Below are positions 52,566 to 61,056 of a DNA stretch of 64,000 nt, one piece after another (positions within the stretch are counted from its first letter, which is position 1; each line of letters starts with the position of its first letter). The position numbers and the translations under genes were made by a program. The notes below the pieces were generated by a model. It was given only the letters and a program-made list of their open reading frames with translations. It was not told the origin of the DNA and did not search any database. Origin of the DNA: Bacillus alkalicellulosilyticus (GTDB lineage Bacteria; Bacillota; Bacilli; Bacillales; Bacillaceae_F). Location: the NCBI RefSeq assembly GCF_002019795.1, contig NZ_KV917381.1:1733210-1797209 (forward strand). Reading direction: 5' to 3'.

Positions 52566-52589
52566 TCTCGCTTCGCGCGGCTCGCTGGT

Positions 52590-53756
52590 TTAGGGCTTTA
52601 GAGTATATCTCCTATTTAACTGAAGGTTTTCATTCTCCATTAATAGCGCCCCAATTAATCGAAAAGCTGATTGTGTATTTGGAAAAATACGAATGACTCT
52701 TTCTCGTCTTCTTATTTCCTGATTTAGACGCTCTAACGAGTTGGTACTTGATAGGTGTCGTTGATACATTTTTGGTTCATTTAAATATTGAATGGATTCT
52801 TCAAATCCGTCTTCAAGGATTTCAATTGCCTTCTTCAACTTGGGATTATCTTGGTGATTCATGAGAAGGTCATCTTTAAATTTCCTTGCTTCTTCACAAG
52901 AGATTGTTTGGTATATTCTTCTCAAATCTGCTATGACCTGGCTAGACCCTTTTTTGGGAAGTTTATTAATAATGTTTCGTTTAAAGTGAACGGAACACCT
53001 TTGCCATGAAGTTCCGATAAATTCTCGGTCTATAGCCTTTTTTAATCCAGCATGGGCATCAGAGACAATAAGTTTAGGAGATTGGAGTCCTCGCGCTTTT
53101 AAATCACTGAAGAACCCTTGCCACGCCTCGAAACTCTCAGCGTGGTCTATTTTTAATCCAATAACTTGCCTCTTTTTTTCCTCATCCATTGCCGTCATAA
53201 GATAGACTGCTTTGGGTACAACTTTATTATGTTCACGCACCTTAATATACATGGCATCTGCATAGAGGTAAGGAAAATACTGGACATTAAGTGGTCGATT
53301 AGCCCATTTATTCACAACAGGATCAAGCTTCTCCGTTAGGGACGAAACAAATGATTTGGATACACTTTCTCCGCAAAGTTGTTCTACAATGTTTTTTACT
53401 TTTCGTGTTGACACCCCATTTACCACCATTTCTAACATAGAAAGAGTTAGTGCTTGGTCTACGCGAGAAAACCGTTCAAATATAGAAGTTGAAAAGTCTC
53501 CTTCTCTTGTACGAGGTACACGTAATTTAATTTTTCCAATACTAATCAGTAGCTCACGCTCATAATATCCATTACGGTAATCCCGGCGTTCTGGAGAACG
53601 CTCATAGGCAGATGCTTGTAAATGCTCATCCCGTTCTTTCTCCATAAACTCATTAAGAACTAATACAATTGAAGATTTTACAACTGCATCAATATTCGAA
53701 TTCATCACAGATTCTTTTAAAACATCAATATCTAGGTTAAACTGTATTTGAGTCAT
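52590..53756 (-). CDS. IS256-family (mutator-type) transposase
   Basis: 388 residues; the start at 53756 (MTQIQFNLD) is chosen for AGAGGGA upstream. N-terminal region MEKERDEHLQASAYERSPERRDYRNGYYER is typical of the family, and the DDE residues are seen in YLYADAMYIKVRE, LIVSDAHAGLKKAI and SSTNSLERLNQEIRRRERVIRIFPN (the E). WQRCSVHFKRNI is the C/H motif between the second D and E. Full length, no internal stop, so probably active. Confidence 0.93.
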   Translation of the reverse strand: MTQIQFNLDIDVLKESVMNSNIDAVVKSSIVLVLNEFMEKERDEHLQASAYERSPERRDYRNGYYERELLISIGKIKLRVPRTREGDFSTSIFERFSRVDQALTLSMLEMVVNGVSTRKVKNIVEQLCGESVSKSFVSSLTEKLDPVVNKWANRPLNVQYFPYLYADAMYIKVREHNKVVPKAVYLMTAMDEEKKRQVIGLKIDHAESFEAWQGFFSDLKARGLQSPKLIVSDAHAGLKKAIDREFIGTSWQRCSVHFKRNIINKLPKKGSSQVIADLRRIYQTISCEEARKFKDDLLMNHQDNPKLKKAIEILEDGFEESIQYLNEPKMYQRHLSSTNSLERLNQEIRRRERVIRIFPNTQSAFRLIGALLMENENLQLNRRYTLKP

Positions 53757-53988
53757 TTTATATTCCCTCTTCTCATGTTTTTCGTGGTTGTTAAACATTG
53801 TAGCCAAGAAGGTATAAAATGACTCTTTTTGTTTTTACACAATTATACGGACTTAATCGTGAAAACAGTCTATTTTACAGAAATAGCGGCATGTATGTCC
53901 GTTAAAAACATAAAACTAACTTCCAAAAACTAACATTAATAAATGTTGTCAAGGTAAAGCAAATTAAAAGAAAAAAAGGAGCTTTACA

Positions 53989-55023
53989 ATGACAAAGAAA
54001 ATGATCTATACTATGTTGCTTTTGGTCGCTATATTACTTGGGGGTTGCAATCAGTTTGGAACACAGGGTGAAAATGATTTTGGAAGTGGACTTGATGAAG
54101 GAGTGAATACTTATCTAGGACAAATTTCAAGTGAAGCGACAGACACCCCTAGTGATGAATATCCACATACAAAAGCTGTACAAGTTCAACATGCAAAGTA
54201 TGAGTTTCAAGTAGCTGAAGGTGAGGCGCAAGGTCAAAGTCATATTATACATTTACCAGAAGGTTCTGTAAGATTGACTCGTGAGCAACTGCAGCAAGCT
54301 CTGCCAGCTCAAATTGCTCAACGTCTACCACAAGATGCAAAAGGGATTACACCAGAACGAATTGCTCAATTAATTCCTAAAGGAACTTCTCAGTTATCGG
54401 CAGAACAAATTGCGAATCGAATAAGAGAACGAACAAAGCCAGGGCAAGCTGGAGGTAGACAACAAGAAACAACACAACCGACACCAGCCCAACCAGCACC
54501 GGAACAACAAGAAACTGTGGAACAAGCACCTGCACGAGAAGAAGCTGTTGAACAGCCGGAGCAAGCGCCTGCTAAAGAGGAAACAACACCTACCCAAGAA
54601 GAACAACAACAAGCCCCTCCTGCTCAAGGCGGTCAAGCTGGAGGCATAAGTGATATAGAATCTCAAGTAATTGAGCTAACGAACCAAGAACGAAGAAAAA
54701 ATGGGCTTTCTGATTTACAAGCTGACGCTACATTAGCTAATGTGGCAAGAGAAAAATCAAATGACATGCAACAAAATAACTACTTTTCTCATACAAGTCC
54801 AACGTACGGTTCCCCATTTGATATGATTAGAGATTTTGGTGTTTCTTACAGTTCAGCCGCTGAAAATATAGCACAAGGTCAAAGAAGTGCAGAACAAGTT
54901 GTCCAAGCGTGGATGAACAGTGAAGGGCATCGTGCAAACATTCTAAACGGGAATTTCACTCATATCGGTGTGGGCTATAACGAAAACGGTCATTACTGGA
55001 CACAAATGTTTATTAGAAAGTAA
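53989..55023 (+). CDS. CAP-domain (YkwD-like) lipoprotein 1
   Basis: 344 residues, AAAAGGAG ahead of ATG 53989. Lipobox LLGGC at residues 17-21, so lipid-anchored outside the cell. Residues 75-150 hold a region with repeated QxLPQ/ERIAQLIP units. Residues 155-220 are a Pro/Gln/Glu/Ala-rich linker. Residues 225-344 are the CAP/SCP-PR1 domain: VIELTNQERRKNGLSDL, NNYFSHTSPTYGSPFDMI, AAENIAQGQ and GHRANILNGNFTHIGVGY, with His and Glu of the CAP cavity. The function of bacterial CAP proteins is little known. A paralog follows directly. Confidence 0.85.
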   Translation: MTKKMIYTMLLLVAILLGGCNQFGTQGENDFGSGLDEGVNTYLGQISSEATDTPSDEYPHTKAVQVQHAKYEFQVAEGEAQGQSHIIHLPEGSVRLTREQLQQALPAQIAQRLPQDAKGITPERIAQLIPKGTSQLSAEQIANRIRERTKPGQAGGRQQETTQPTPAQPAPEQQETVEQAPAREEAVEQPEQAPAKEETTPTQEEQQQAPPAQGGQAGGISDIESQVIELTNQERRKNGLSDLQADATLANVAREKSNDMQQNNYFSHTSPTYGSPFDMIRDFGVSYSSAAENIAQGQRSAEQVVQAWMNSEGHRANILNGNFTHIGVGYNENGHYWTQMFIRK

Positions 55024-55037
55024 AATAGTATGAATAC

Positions 55038-55080
55038 GGAGGGTGCGTAGTGGTAAAAGCCATTGCGCATCCTCCATTGT
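55038..55080 (+). terminator. Terminator of CAP lipoprotein 1
   Basis: GGAGGGTGCGTAGTGG / CCATTGCGCATCCTCC stem followed by TTGTTTTG. Confidence 0.7.
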
Positions 55081-55158
55081 TTTGTCCTCTTTGTTTCTTT
55101 CCTACTTTTCTGTATAATGAACTTCAGAGATTACGAGAAAACAATAAGGAGATGAACG

Positions 55159-56016
55159 ATGAGATATAGTAGCCTGTTCATTTTAATAATGGTGGCGCTC
55201 TTAAGTGGCTGCCAAATAGAAAATACTAAATCCTATGAAACCGACCCAGTTGAAGTGTCAAAAGATAAAGCTTCAGTATTGAAAAGTAAGGAAATGGTAG
55301 CAGCGGAATTCCTGCTGAAAAAAGGAATTGAGGTGCAGCAAGAAGAACAAACGGATGTGGATTTGTCAGATACGCTTGAAGAAGAACCATCGACGTTATT
55401 GGATGAAAATAATGCCTCTAACGAAGACAAAGCCGTAATTGAGGAAAAAGAAATCGTTCTAAAAGAAGAACCCGAACAAAAGCAAAGTACTCAGAAACCT
55501 TCTGACAACAAGAAACAACCAAACGAACAAAAAAAAGAAGTAGAAAAGCCGAGTGAACAGCCTAAAAACTCAAAACCTAAAGAAGAAAAGCAAGTGGAGA
55601 AAACAGAGCCTTCCAAATCAGATTCAATTACCGTTTCAGGTCCAAGCTCGATTGAGGCTAAAGTGATCGAGTTAACGAATGCTGAACGAAAGAAACATGG
55701 TCTTTCTGAATTAAAAGTCGACAATACTGTAAATAGTGTGGCACGACGAAAATCTGAAGACATGCAACAAAACAATTATTTTTCTCACTCAAGCCCCACT
55801 TATGGGTCCCCATTTGATATGATGAGTCATTATGGTATCTCTTACCGTGCAGCGGCTGAAAATATCGCCTATGGGCAACAAACAGCTGAACAAGTCGTTG
55901 AAGCTTGGATGAGTAGTGATGGACATCGAGCAAATATATTAGGGAATTATACTCATATAGGAGTCGGGTATCATTCCTCAGGTCATTATTGGACGCAAAT
56001 GTTTATTACTAAGTAA
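55159..56016 (+). CDS. CAP-domain lipoprotein 2
   Basis: 285 residues, AAGGAGATG ahead of ATG 55159. Lipobox LLSGC (residues 14-18); a Lys/Glu/Gln/Pro-rich linker (about 90-155); CAP domain at 165-285 with VIELTNAERKKHGLSEL, NNYFSHSSPTYGSPFDMM and GHRANILGNYTHIGVGY. The CAP domain is very close to that of lipoprotein 1, while the linker and the N-terminal part differ, so this is a tandem duplication with diverged stalks. It has its own terminator. Confidence 0.85.
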   Translation: MRYSSLFILIMVALLSGCQIENTKSYETDPVEVSKDKASVLKSKEMVAAEFLLKKGIEVQQEEQTDVDLSDTLEEEPSTLLDENNASNEDKAVIEEKEIVLKEEPEQKQSTQKPSDNKKQPNEQKKEVEKPSEQPKNSKPKEEKQVEKTEPSKSDSITVSGPSSIEAKVIELTNAERKKHGLSELKVDNTVNSVARRKSEDMQQNNYFSHSSPTYGSPFDMMSHYGISYRAAAENIAYGQQTAEQVVEAWMSSDGHRANILGNYTHIGVGYHSSGHYWTQMFITK

Positions 56017-56023
56017 TTAAGAA

Positions 56024-56060
56024 AAACGGCTCAACACCAGGTTTTGGTGTTGAGCCGTTT
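56024..56060 (+). terminator. Terminator of CAP lipoprotein 2
   Basis: AAACGGCTCAACACC / GGTGTTGAGCCGTTT perfect stem. Confidence 0.8.
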
Positions 56061-56118
56061 GTAATAAAAGAAGGCTTATTAGCGAACTCAGGAAGGGCAC
56101 TGGCTTTGCTCGCTACGC

Positions 56119-56149
56119 GTCAAACAAAAAAACACCACTTTTGTTTGAC
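56119..56149. repeat. Inverted repeat
   Basis: GTCAAACAAAA / TTTTGTTTGAC around a nine-base loop. Nearby GGCTTTGCTC occurs twice (56103, 56166). The stretch 56061-56183 contains no gene. Confidence 0.5.
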
Positions 56150-56183
56150 TTTAAAAAAAGGTAGCGGCTTTGCTCAGTGCTTT

Positions 56184-56224
56184 GCTTCAGATAAAAAACG
56201 GCTTTGCCGTTTTTTATCTGAAGC
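56184..56224 (-). terminator. Terminator of the TIGR03943 gene
   Basis: GCTTCAGATAAAAAACGGC and its complement around TTT; 19-bp perfect arms. It contains the stop codon (TAA) of the minus-strand gene. Confidence 0.75.
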
Positions 56225-57164
56225 TTGGGTATACATATGGGGTGTCTGGTTCTTCTACAACTGTAATTTCGCGCAGTTGAATGAGCGGAATGGCAAAATC
56301 ACCGTATGTTGTTTGGTTTAATGTACCTGATACTCGGACCCATGTATCGTTTTCATATTGTGAAGCTTCATCCGCCTCTATCATCGTTCCATATACAGCT
56401 ACATCTGCTACACAGCAGGTCATAGCAAAGCGGGCGACTACCATTTGATTATCGTCGAAATCCTCTTCTCTGTATACAAAACCGAGGATTTCAATTTCTT
56501 TCCCAAGAAATTCGTTCATGTGAATATCGAGGACTGTCATGACATCCAAGTAATTTTCTTCTGTTACCACAATGGTGTCATGCTCTTTCAATTCTTCAGC
56601 AAGTTCTAAATAGTAATTATTAAAGCCTTCTTCTGTATAAAAATCTTCGGCACTAAAGTGTTCACTATTTGCTTCAAGATTTTCTTCTAACCCTTCAAAA
56701 TACGCATCAGGGTCTTCGAGATAGGCTGCTGCTCTAGCTAAGGTGTCCTCTGCTTCCGCTGGGGTGGTAATTGGCTTATTTAAGACACCACTACCGTATT
56801 GAATGCCACGATTGGCAGCAACTGAGCTATCTAAGGCACGGTCAGGAATAACGAATCCAGCGACTATCGGAACAATAAAGATCGAGTAGATGAGTATTTT
56901 TGTAAGGGGTGAACCTGTAATGGAATGGTCCTCCCCACAATCGCAGTACTCTTCCTCATCCTTTTTCGTACTTCTTATAATTTGAACAGCACCCAAAAAT
57001 AAAAATACGACGGTAGCAAAATAAATGAAAGGCATCATTTTGGGAGCGATGTAATAGACGATGTTCCCCGTCACTATCATTGCAAGAATTAACAAAGCAA
57101 ATCCAATAAGAATTATCCCACGAATGTACGTATGAAAACTCCGGTCTTGTTTTTTCTCATTCAT
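56214..57164 (-). CDS. TIGR03943/YcgQ-family membrane protein
   Basis: 316 residues. Three hydrophobic segments (about 12-32, 36-58, 88-105) are followed by a soluble external part of about 200 residues with FSAEDFYTEEGFNNYY and CCVADVAVYGTMIE. EEYCDCGEDHS in the loop after TM2 may bind metal. This matches the TIGR03943/DUF1980 family, which is encoded beside COG0701 permeases and COG0523 metallochaperones. The gene pair lies divergent from such a metallochaperone here. Role in metal uptake is inferred from this context. Confidence 0.85.
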   Translation of the reverse strand: MNEKKQDRSFHTYIRGIILIGFALLILAMIVTGNIVYYIAPKMMPFIYFATVVFLFLGAVQIIRSTKKDEEEYCDCGEDHSITGSPLTKILIYSIFIVPIVAGFVIPDRALDSSVAANRGIQYGSGVLNKPITTPAEAEDTLARAAAYLEDPDAYFEGLEENLEANSEHFSAEDFYTEEGFNNYYLELAEELKEHDTIVVTEENYLDVMTVLDIHMNEFLGKEIEILGFVYREEDFDDNQMVVARFAMTCCVADVAVYGTMIEADEASQYENDTWVRVSGTLNQTTYGDFAIPLIQLREITVVEEPDTPYVYPSFR

Positions 57165-57183
57165 AGATGTTATTCCTCCTTCA

Positions 57184-58215
57184 CTATAAAATAAACAATT
57201 GTAAGATCATAACAGCTACAAAAACAGAAATTGTAACTACAGCGATAAAACCAAGTACAAATTTAACTCTGAAGAACGCAAACAACATTATTGTATTTTT
57301 TAAATCAAGCATTGGCCCATATACTAAGAACGCAATTAATGAACCTGTTGTAAATGTACTTCCGAACGAAGACGCAACAAACGCATCAGCTTCAGAACAT
57401 AAGGATAAAATAAAAGCAAATGCCATCATCACACCTGTGGACGACCATTCATTACTACCAATGGCAAGTAAAATGTTTCTGTCCATAAACGTTTGAAACA
57501 AGGCGGCAATAAAGGCACCTGCAATTAGAAATTTTCCCATTAAGAAAAATTCATCAGCCGCATGATATAAGGTTTGTTTCACACGATTTGTTTTTACACC
57601 TGTCATTTGAACTTGAAGGATTTCACCTTTACCAGTCAGCTCTTCGGTTGTCCACTTTAATTGTTCGCTGTTTTTAAAAATCATGTACATGACGCCACCG
57701 ATAAAGATGGCTAATACAAAAGCTAGTCCCATTCTTGAGTAGAGAACAGAAAGATCATTTCGAAAAGCAAAATAAGTAGATGCAGCAACAACAGGATTTA
57801 GGATCGGTGCAGCAACAAGAAAGACAACACCAATGTGAAGCGGCATCCCTTTTTTAATTAAACGTCTGACGACAGGAATGATGGCACATTCACAAATCGG
57901 GAAAATCGCACCAAGAACTGCAGCCGGTAATAGAGCCGCATATGCATTTTTCGGTAAAAATCGTCGAAGAGAATCTTCTGAGACGTACACTTGAATGAGT
58001 GCAGATACAAAAACCCCTAATAAGATAAAGGGTGCTGCTTCTATCACGATTCCAAGGAATATCGTGTTTACATTAACCCATTGATCTGGAATCGAGAATA
58101 AGGGATTATCAGATTTAATCCATTCAATATTAAAGAAGAGTAATAGAAAAAATAGTAGTAATAGAATTCCTATAAAATCTTTTGTTAGTGAAAGTAAAGT
58201 ATCTTTTATTTTCAT
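57184..58215 (-). CDS. COG0701-type permease (YcgR/UPF0718-like)
   Basis: 343 residues, eight to nine TM segments in two clusters around a polar loop (about 175-205). Landmarks are FLGIVIEAAPFILLGVFVSALIQ, PICECAIIPVVRRLIKKGMP (CxC in the helix, about 104-123), LVAAPILNPVVAAST and LSLCSEADAFVASSF. These are the marks of the DUF318 permease family. Together with the TIGR03943 protein 19 bp downstream it probably forms a transport complex for a metal or metal chelate, induced when zinc is scarce. Confidence 0.85.
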   Translation of the reverse strand: MKIKDTLLSLTKDFIGILLLLFFLLLFFNIEWIKSDNPLFSIPDQWVNVNTIFLGIVIEAAPFILLGVFVSALIQVYVSEDSLRRFLPKNAYAALLPAAVLGAIFPICECAIIPVVRRLIKKGMPLHIGVVFLVAAPILNPVVAASTYFAFRNDLSVLYSRMGLAFVLAIFIGGVMYMIFKNSEQLKWTTEELTGKGEILQVQMTGVKTNRVKQTLYHAADEFFLMGKFLIAGAFIAALFQTFMDRNILLAIGSNEWSSTGVMMAFAFILSLCSEADAFVASSFGSTFTTGSLIAFLVYGPMLDLKNTIMLFAFFRVKFVLGFIAVVTISVFVAVMILQLFIL

Positions 58216-58354
58216 AGTAGCTCCTTTTAGTAGAAGTTCGCTAACATGTATTGTAACATAATTTAAGCTCTATGATAAAAGTCAATTGTTACTATTTGAT
58301 TACTATCATCTTTCAATATTATAGTATGATTACTAGATTTTATGTTAAACAGTA

Positions 58355-58379
58355 ACAAATAGTAATGATTACGATTTGT
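58355..58379. promoter_or_regulatory. Zur box
   Basis: ACAAAT-A-GTAAT-G-ATTAC-G-ATTTGT is a 25-bp palindrome with one mismatch and fits the Bacillus Zur consensus AAATCGTAAT-N-ATTACGATTT. It covers the -35 of the metallochaperone gene. Weaker relatives lie at about 58319-58340 and 58286-58308, nearer the permease start. Confidence 0.8.
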
Positions 58380-58404
58380 GGTTCTTTTTATTTTTTTGTA
58401 TGAT
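58376..58404 (+). promoter_or_regulatory. Promoter of the COG0523 gene
   Basis: TTGTGG (58376-58381), 17 bp, TATGAT (58399-58404). The -35 is inside the Zur box, so bound Zur would block it. Confidence 0.55.
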
Positions 58405-58432
58405 ATATATATGGTAGAGGAGGAGTGCGAAG

Positions 58433-59383
58433 ATGTCTAGAATACCTGTTTATTTATTTACTGGATTTTTAGGTAGTGGAAAGACAACGGTATTGTTAAA
58501 AGTACTTGAGGAAATGAAAAAGCAAGGAAAGAAGCCAGCAGTGATTTTAAATGAGCTAGGAGAAGTAAATGTTGAGAAAAGTTTGTTTGGTTCTCAGCCG
58601 GTTATGGAATTATTGAATGGTTGCATTTGTTGTACTATCCAAGATGATTTACGAACAGAGTTAAGTCAATTTCTCTCTACACAAAAAGAGGTTGATGTGA
58701 TTATCATTGAAGGAACAGGAATTGCCAACCCTAAAGAAGTAGTAGAATCACTAACGCATCCAGATTTATTTGATCTTGTTGAGTTGTATTCGATTATTAG
58801 TCTTGTCGATGCAAGCAAATATTTAGAGTATCAAAGTTTGTTCTCAAGCTCGAAGGAAATTAGAACCATTTTAAAGCAACAGATTAGTCATAGCTCATTG
58901 CTCCTTTTAAATAAAATAGACCTTATAGATGAAAAGACGAAAATAAAAGTCCGTAAAAAAGTTCAGGACGTCATTGTGGATGGAACAGAAACGATAGAAA
59001 CTACATATGGAGAAGTCCCGATTGAAACCATACTCAAGAAGCGAATGGAGAGTCTCGTCGTATCCGCTAATGCTTCACATCATCACCATCATCATGAGCA
59101 TCATCATTTCCGGGCAGTAAAAATTGATGACATTCCTGAACTTGACCGTATTCATTTTGAAAAATGGTTAAAGTCATTACCAGAGCATGTCATTCGTGCA
59201 AAGGGATTGGTCCAGTTCACGGAAAGTCCAAGAGTATTTCAATTTCAATATTCTGCAGGTCAATTGCAACTCACAAAAACTACAGATGACCAACAAAAAG
59301 AAGACCCTTGCCTGATCATTATTGGATATCAGCTAGATATAGAAGAAATCCAAGCTTCTTTCTCTCAACAATTTGTAAGGTGA
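58433..59383 (+). CDS. COG0523 (CobW/YciC-like) GTPase metallochaperone
   Basis: 316 residues, AGAGGAGGAG ahead of ATG 58433. P-loop GFLGSGKTT (11-19), the metal motif GCICCTI (C-x-C-C, about 63-69), EGTGIANP, SLVDASKY and LLNKIDL (guanine site), then a His-rich stretch ASHHHHHHEHHH (about 218-229) and the CobW C-terminal domain. Such proteins insert or hand over metals. The Zur site over its promoter points to zinc. The YciC/ZagA branch in B. subtilis is likewise Zur-controlled. Confidence 0.9.
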   Translation: MSRIPVYLFTGFLGSGKTTVLLKVLEEMKKQGKKPAVILNELGEVNVEKSLFGSQPVMELLNGCICCTIQDDLRTELSQFLSTQKEVDVIIIEGTGIANPKEVVESLTHPDLFDLVELYSIISLVDASKYLEYQSLFSSSKEIRTILKQQISHSSLLLLNKIDLIDEKTKIKVRKKVQDVIVDGTETIETTYGEVPIETILKKRMESLVVSANASHHHHHHEHHHFRAVKIDDIPELDRIHFEKWLKSLPEHVIRAKGLVQFTESPRVFQFQYSAGQLQLTKTTDDQQKEDPCLIIIGYQLDIEEIQASFSQQFVR

Positions 59384-59384
59384 A

Positions 59385-59416
59385 AAAACTCCTAACGCAA
59401 TTGCGTTAGGAGTTTT
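59385..59416. terminator. Bidirectional terminator
   Basis: AAAACTCCTAACGCAA and its exact complement without spacer; a 32-bp perfect palindrome between converging genes. Confidence 0.85.
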
Positions 59417-59420
59417 CAAA

Positions 59421-60251
59421 TTATAAATCCATCACTGTATTAGGGTCAATAAACAAAGCAACTAGAATAGCGACTACGAAACAGTAAATCGCAAAATAAA
59501 TGAGTTTGCTTTTCTTCAGGAAAGAAATAAGCCAAACAATCCCCAACCAAGAAAAGATGAATGTAGTGATAAAGGCAACAAGTAATGCTGGTGCTCCAAT
59601 ACTTGAGAACATGCCAGAACCGATTTCATCAAAAGCAAGAACTGTCGAACCTAAAATGACAGGAATCGAGAGTAAAAATGAATATCGAACGGCTGTTTCT
59701 CGGTTCAATCCAGCTAATAGTCCAGCTACAAGAGTTGCTCCTGAACGAGATATCCCTGGAAAAACAGCTAGAGTTTGCGCAAGCCCGACGATTATCGAAT
59801 CTTTAAATGTCATATCTTTTTCTTCACGGTTTCCATAACGATGAAAACGTTCAATAAAGATTAATGCTACACCGGTAATAGCCAAGGCCCCAGCAATAAA
59901 ATAAGGGGTCTTCATTGTTTCATCGAAAACGTCACTGAGAACAATTCCTAAACCACCAGTTAATATCGTAGCTACAAGTATGTACACTCCAAAGAAAAAA
60001 TGAACTTTGTTTTCCGCGGTTTTGTTTGTGAAGAAGGAAAAGAAGCCCACGATAACGGCAATGATATCTTTACGGAAATAGAGAATAACGGCTAATACAG
60101 ATGCCATGTGTAAAAAGATTTCAAACGCCAGTCCAGGAAAGGCATACCCGAATAATAATTGTGTGATAACAATATGTGCCGTACTGGAAATCGGTAAAAA
60201 TTCGGTTATTCCTTGGACAAGACCAAAAATAAAAGCTTCGATAATTGACAT
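59421..60251 (-). CDS. uppP: Undecaprenyl-diphosphatase UppP/BacA
   Basis: 276 residues, eight or so TM segments. GLVQGITEFLPISSTAHI at the N-terminus (E17, the S-S-T-A-H motif) and FPGISRSGATLVAGLL (about 163-178) are the two signature loops of BacA. It removes a phosphate from undecaprenyl diphosphate, recycling the wall lipid carrier, and gives some bacitracin resistance. AAAGGAG precedes the ATG. Stands alone. Confidence 0.93.
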   Translation of the reverse strand: MSIIEAFIFGLVQGITEFLPISSTAHIVITQLLFGYAFPGLAFEIFLHMASVLAVILYFRKDIIAVIVGFFSFFTNKTAENKVHFFFGVYILVATILTGGLGIVLSDVFDETMKTPYFIAGALAITGVALIFIERFHRYGNREEKDMTFKDSIIVGLAQTLAVFPGISRSGATLVAGLLAGLNRETAVRYSFLLSIPVILGSTVLAFDEIGSGMFSSIGAPALLVAFITTFIFSWLGIVWLISFLKKSKLIYFAIYCFVVAILVALFIDPNTVMDL

Positions 60252-60336
60252 AATGAGCTCCTTTCAAATTAAAGACTAGCGACTTTATTCTAGCAAAATT
60301 TCTTATAATAAGAAAGGTTATTTTTGTTAAAAATAG

Positions 60337-60366
60337 TTGCCGATTGAATGAAGTAGCTATTATAAT
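60337..60366 (+). promoter_or_regulatory. Promoter of the TlpA-like gene
   Basis: TTGCCG (60337-60342), 18 bp, TATAAT (60361-60366). Confidence 0.6.
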
Positions 60367-60389
60367 GAGGTGGATTGTGACAATGAGGG

Positions 60390-60932
60390 GTGAGTACCAT
60401 TCACAAGAAAAAAAGCCTAAGTATCGTTATATTAGTCGTTGCAGCTATTTTAATCGGGTATGTTATTGTGACAGAGTTCAATAAAGAAGTAGTCGGGGTA
60501 GCACAAGGAAATATTGCCGTTGATTTTACAACTCCTTTGTGGCCTACAAATGAAGAGGCCTCTTTATCCGATTTTTCAGGAGACATCATTATCCTCAACT
60601 TTTGGGCATCATGGTGTGAGCCTTGTCGGGATGAAATGCCGGATTTGATGGAATTTGAGCAAGATTACGGGCATCTAGGTATCCGAGTTGTCGGTGTTAA
60701 TATGTCTACATTTGAGAGAACACTAGTTGATGCAGAAAAATTTCTAGAAGAATATGGAATCACGTTTCCTTCGTTTATAGATAGTGATGGAGTAGTAGCA
60801 ACAACCTACAAGCCTAGATTTTTTCCTACCACCTATATATTAGATGAACAGCAAGTCATTCAACAGGTATTACCTGGGGAAATTAATTATCGTGTATTAG
60901 AAGAATATGTACTTCCATTAGTACAAGAGTAA
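60390..60932 (+). CDS. TlpA/ResA-like thiol-disulfide oxidoreductase
   Basis: 180 residues. An N-terminal TM anchor (about 10-28) and an extracytoplasmic thioredoxin fold with FWASWCEPCRDEMPDLMEFE (about 70-89; active site W-C-E-P-C) and the cis-proline segment PRFFPTTYILD. The likely role is reducing disulfides outside the membrane, as in cytochrome c maturation or sporulation. The start is odd: GTG 60390 overlaps its own nearest purine-rich site (GAGGGG), while GAGGTGG is 16 bases off; an ATT at 60399 would be better spaced. Confidence 0.85.
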   Translation: MSTIHKKKSLSIVILVVAAILIGYVIVTEFNKEVVGVAQGNIAVDFTTPLWPTNEEASLSDFSGDIIILNFWASWCEPCRDEMPDLMEFEQDYGHLGIRVVGVNMSTFERTLVDAEKFLEEYGITFPSFIDSDGVVATTYKPRFFPTTYILDEQQVIQQVLPGEINYRVLEEYVLPLVQE

Positions 60933-60942
60933 TCACCTGTAA

Positions 60943-60988
60943 GGTACTGAAAAAGTTAGGTTTTTACCTTTTTCAGTGCCTTTTTTAG
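60943..60988 (+). terminator. Terminator, recurring hairpin family
   Basis: GGTACTGAAAAAGTTAGG.. / ..CCTTTTTCAGTGCC followed by TTTTTT. Confidence 0.75.
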
Positions 60989-61056
60989 CAGGCGATTTTG
61001 TTTGTATTCATGAATGTACTATAATAGATGGATGAGATTGGTAAGTGGGGGTCCAA

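Larger units (their letters stand above)
52353..53903. mobile_element. IS256-family element with outer inverted repeats
   Basis: The transposase gene (52590-53756, minus) is flanked by imperfect inverted repeats AAGTCCAGAATAATGTGTAAA (52451-52471) and TTTACACAATTATACGGACTT (53834-53854); these define an insertion of about 1.4 kb. Just outside each lies GTGAAAACAGTC in direct orientation (52439-52450, 53859-53870). Further out, TAACGGACA..GCTATTT occurs at both sides in inverse orientation (52353-52376; 53877-53903). The exact ends are thus uncertain: the outer sequence may be the true end or an older repeat into which the element inserted. Confidence 0.7.

Noticed and set aside
56106-56321. 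Plus-strand frame of 71 codons
   Set aside because: It covers two hairpins and the antisense end of the TIGR03943 gene; no binding site.
57167-57496. Plus-strand 109-codon frame inside the permease gene
   Set aside because: Antisense shadow; the minus-strand protein has clear family motifs.
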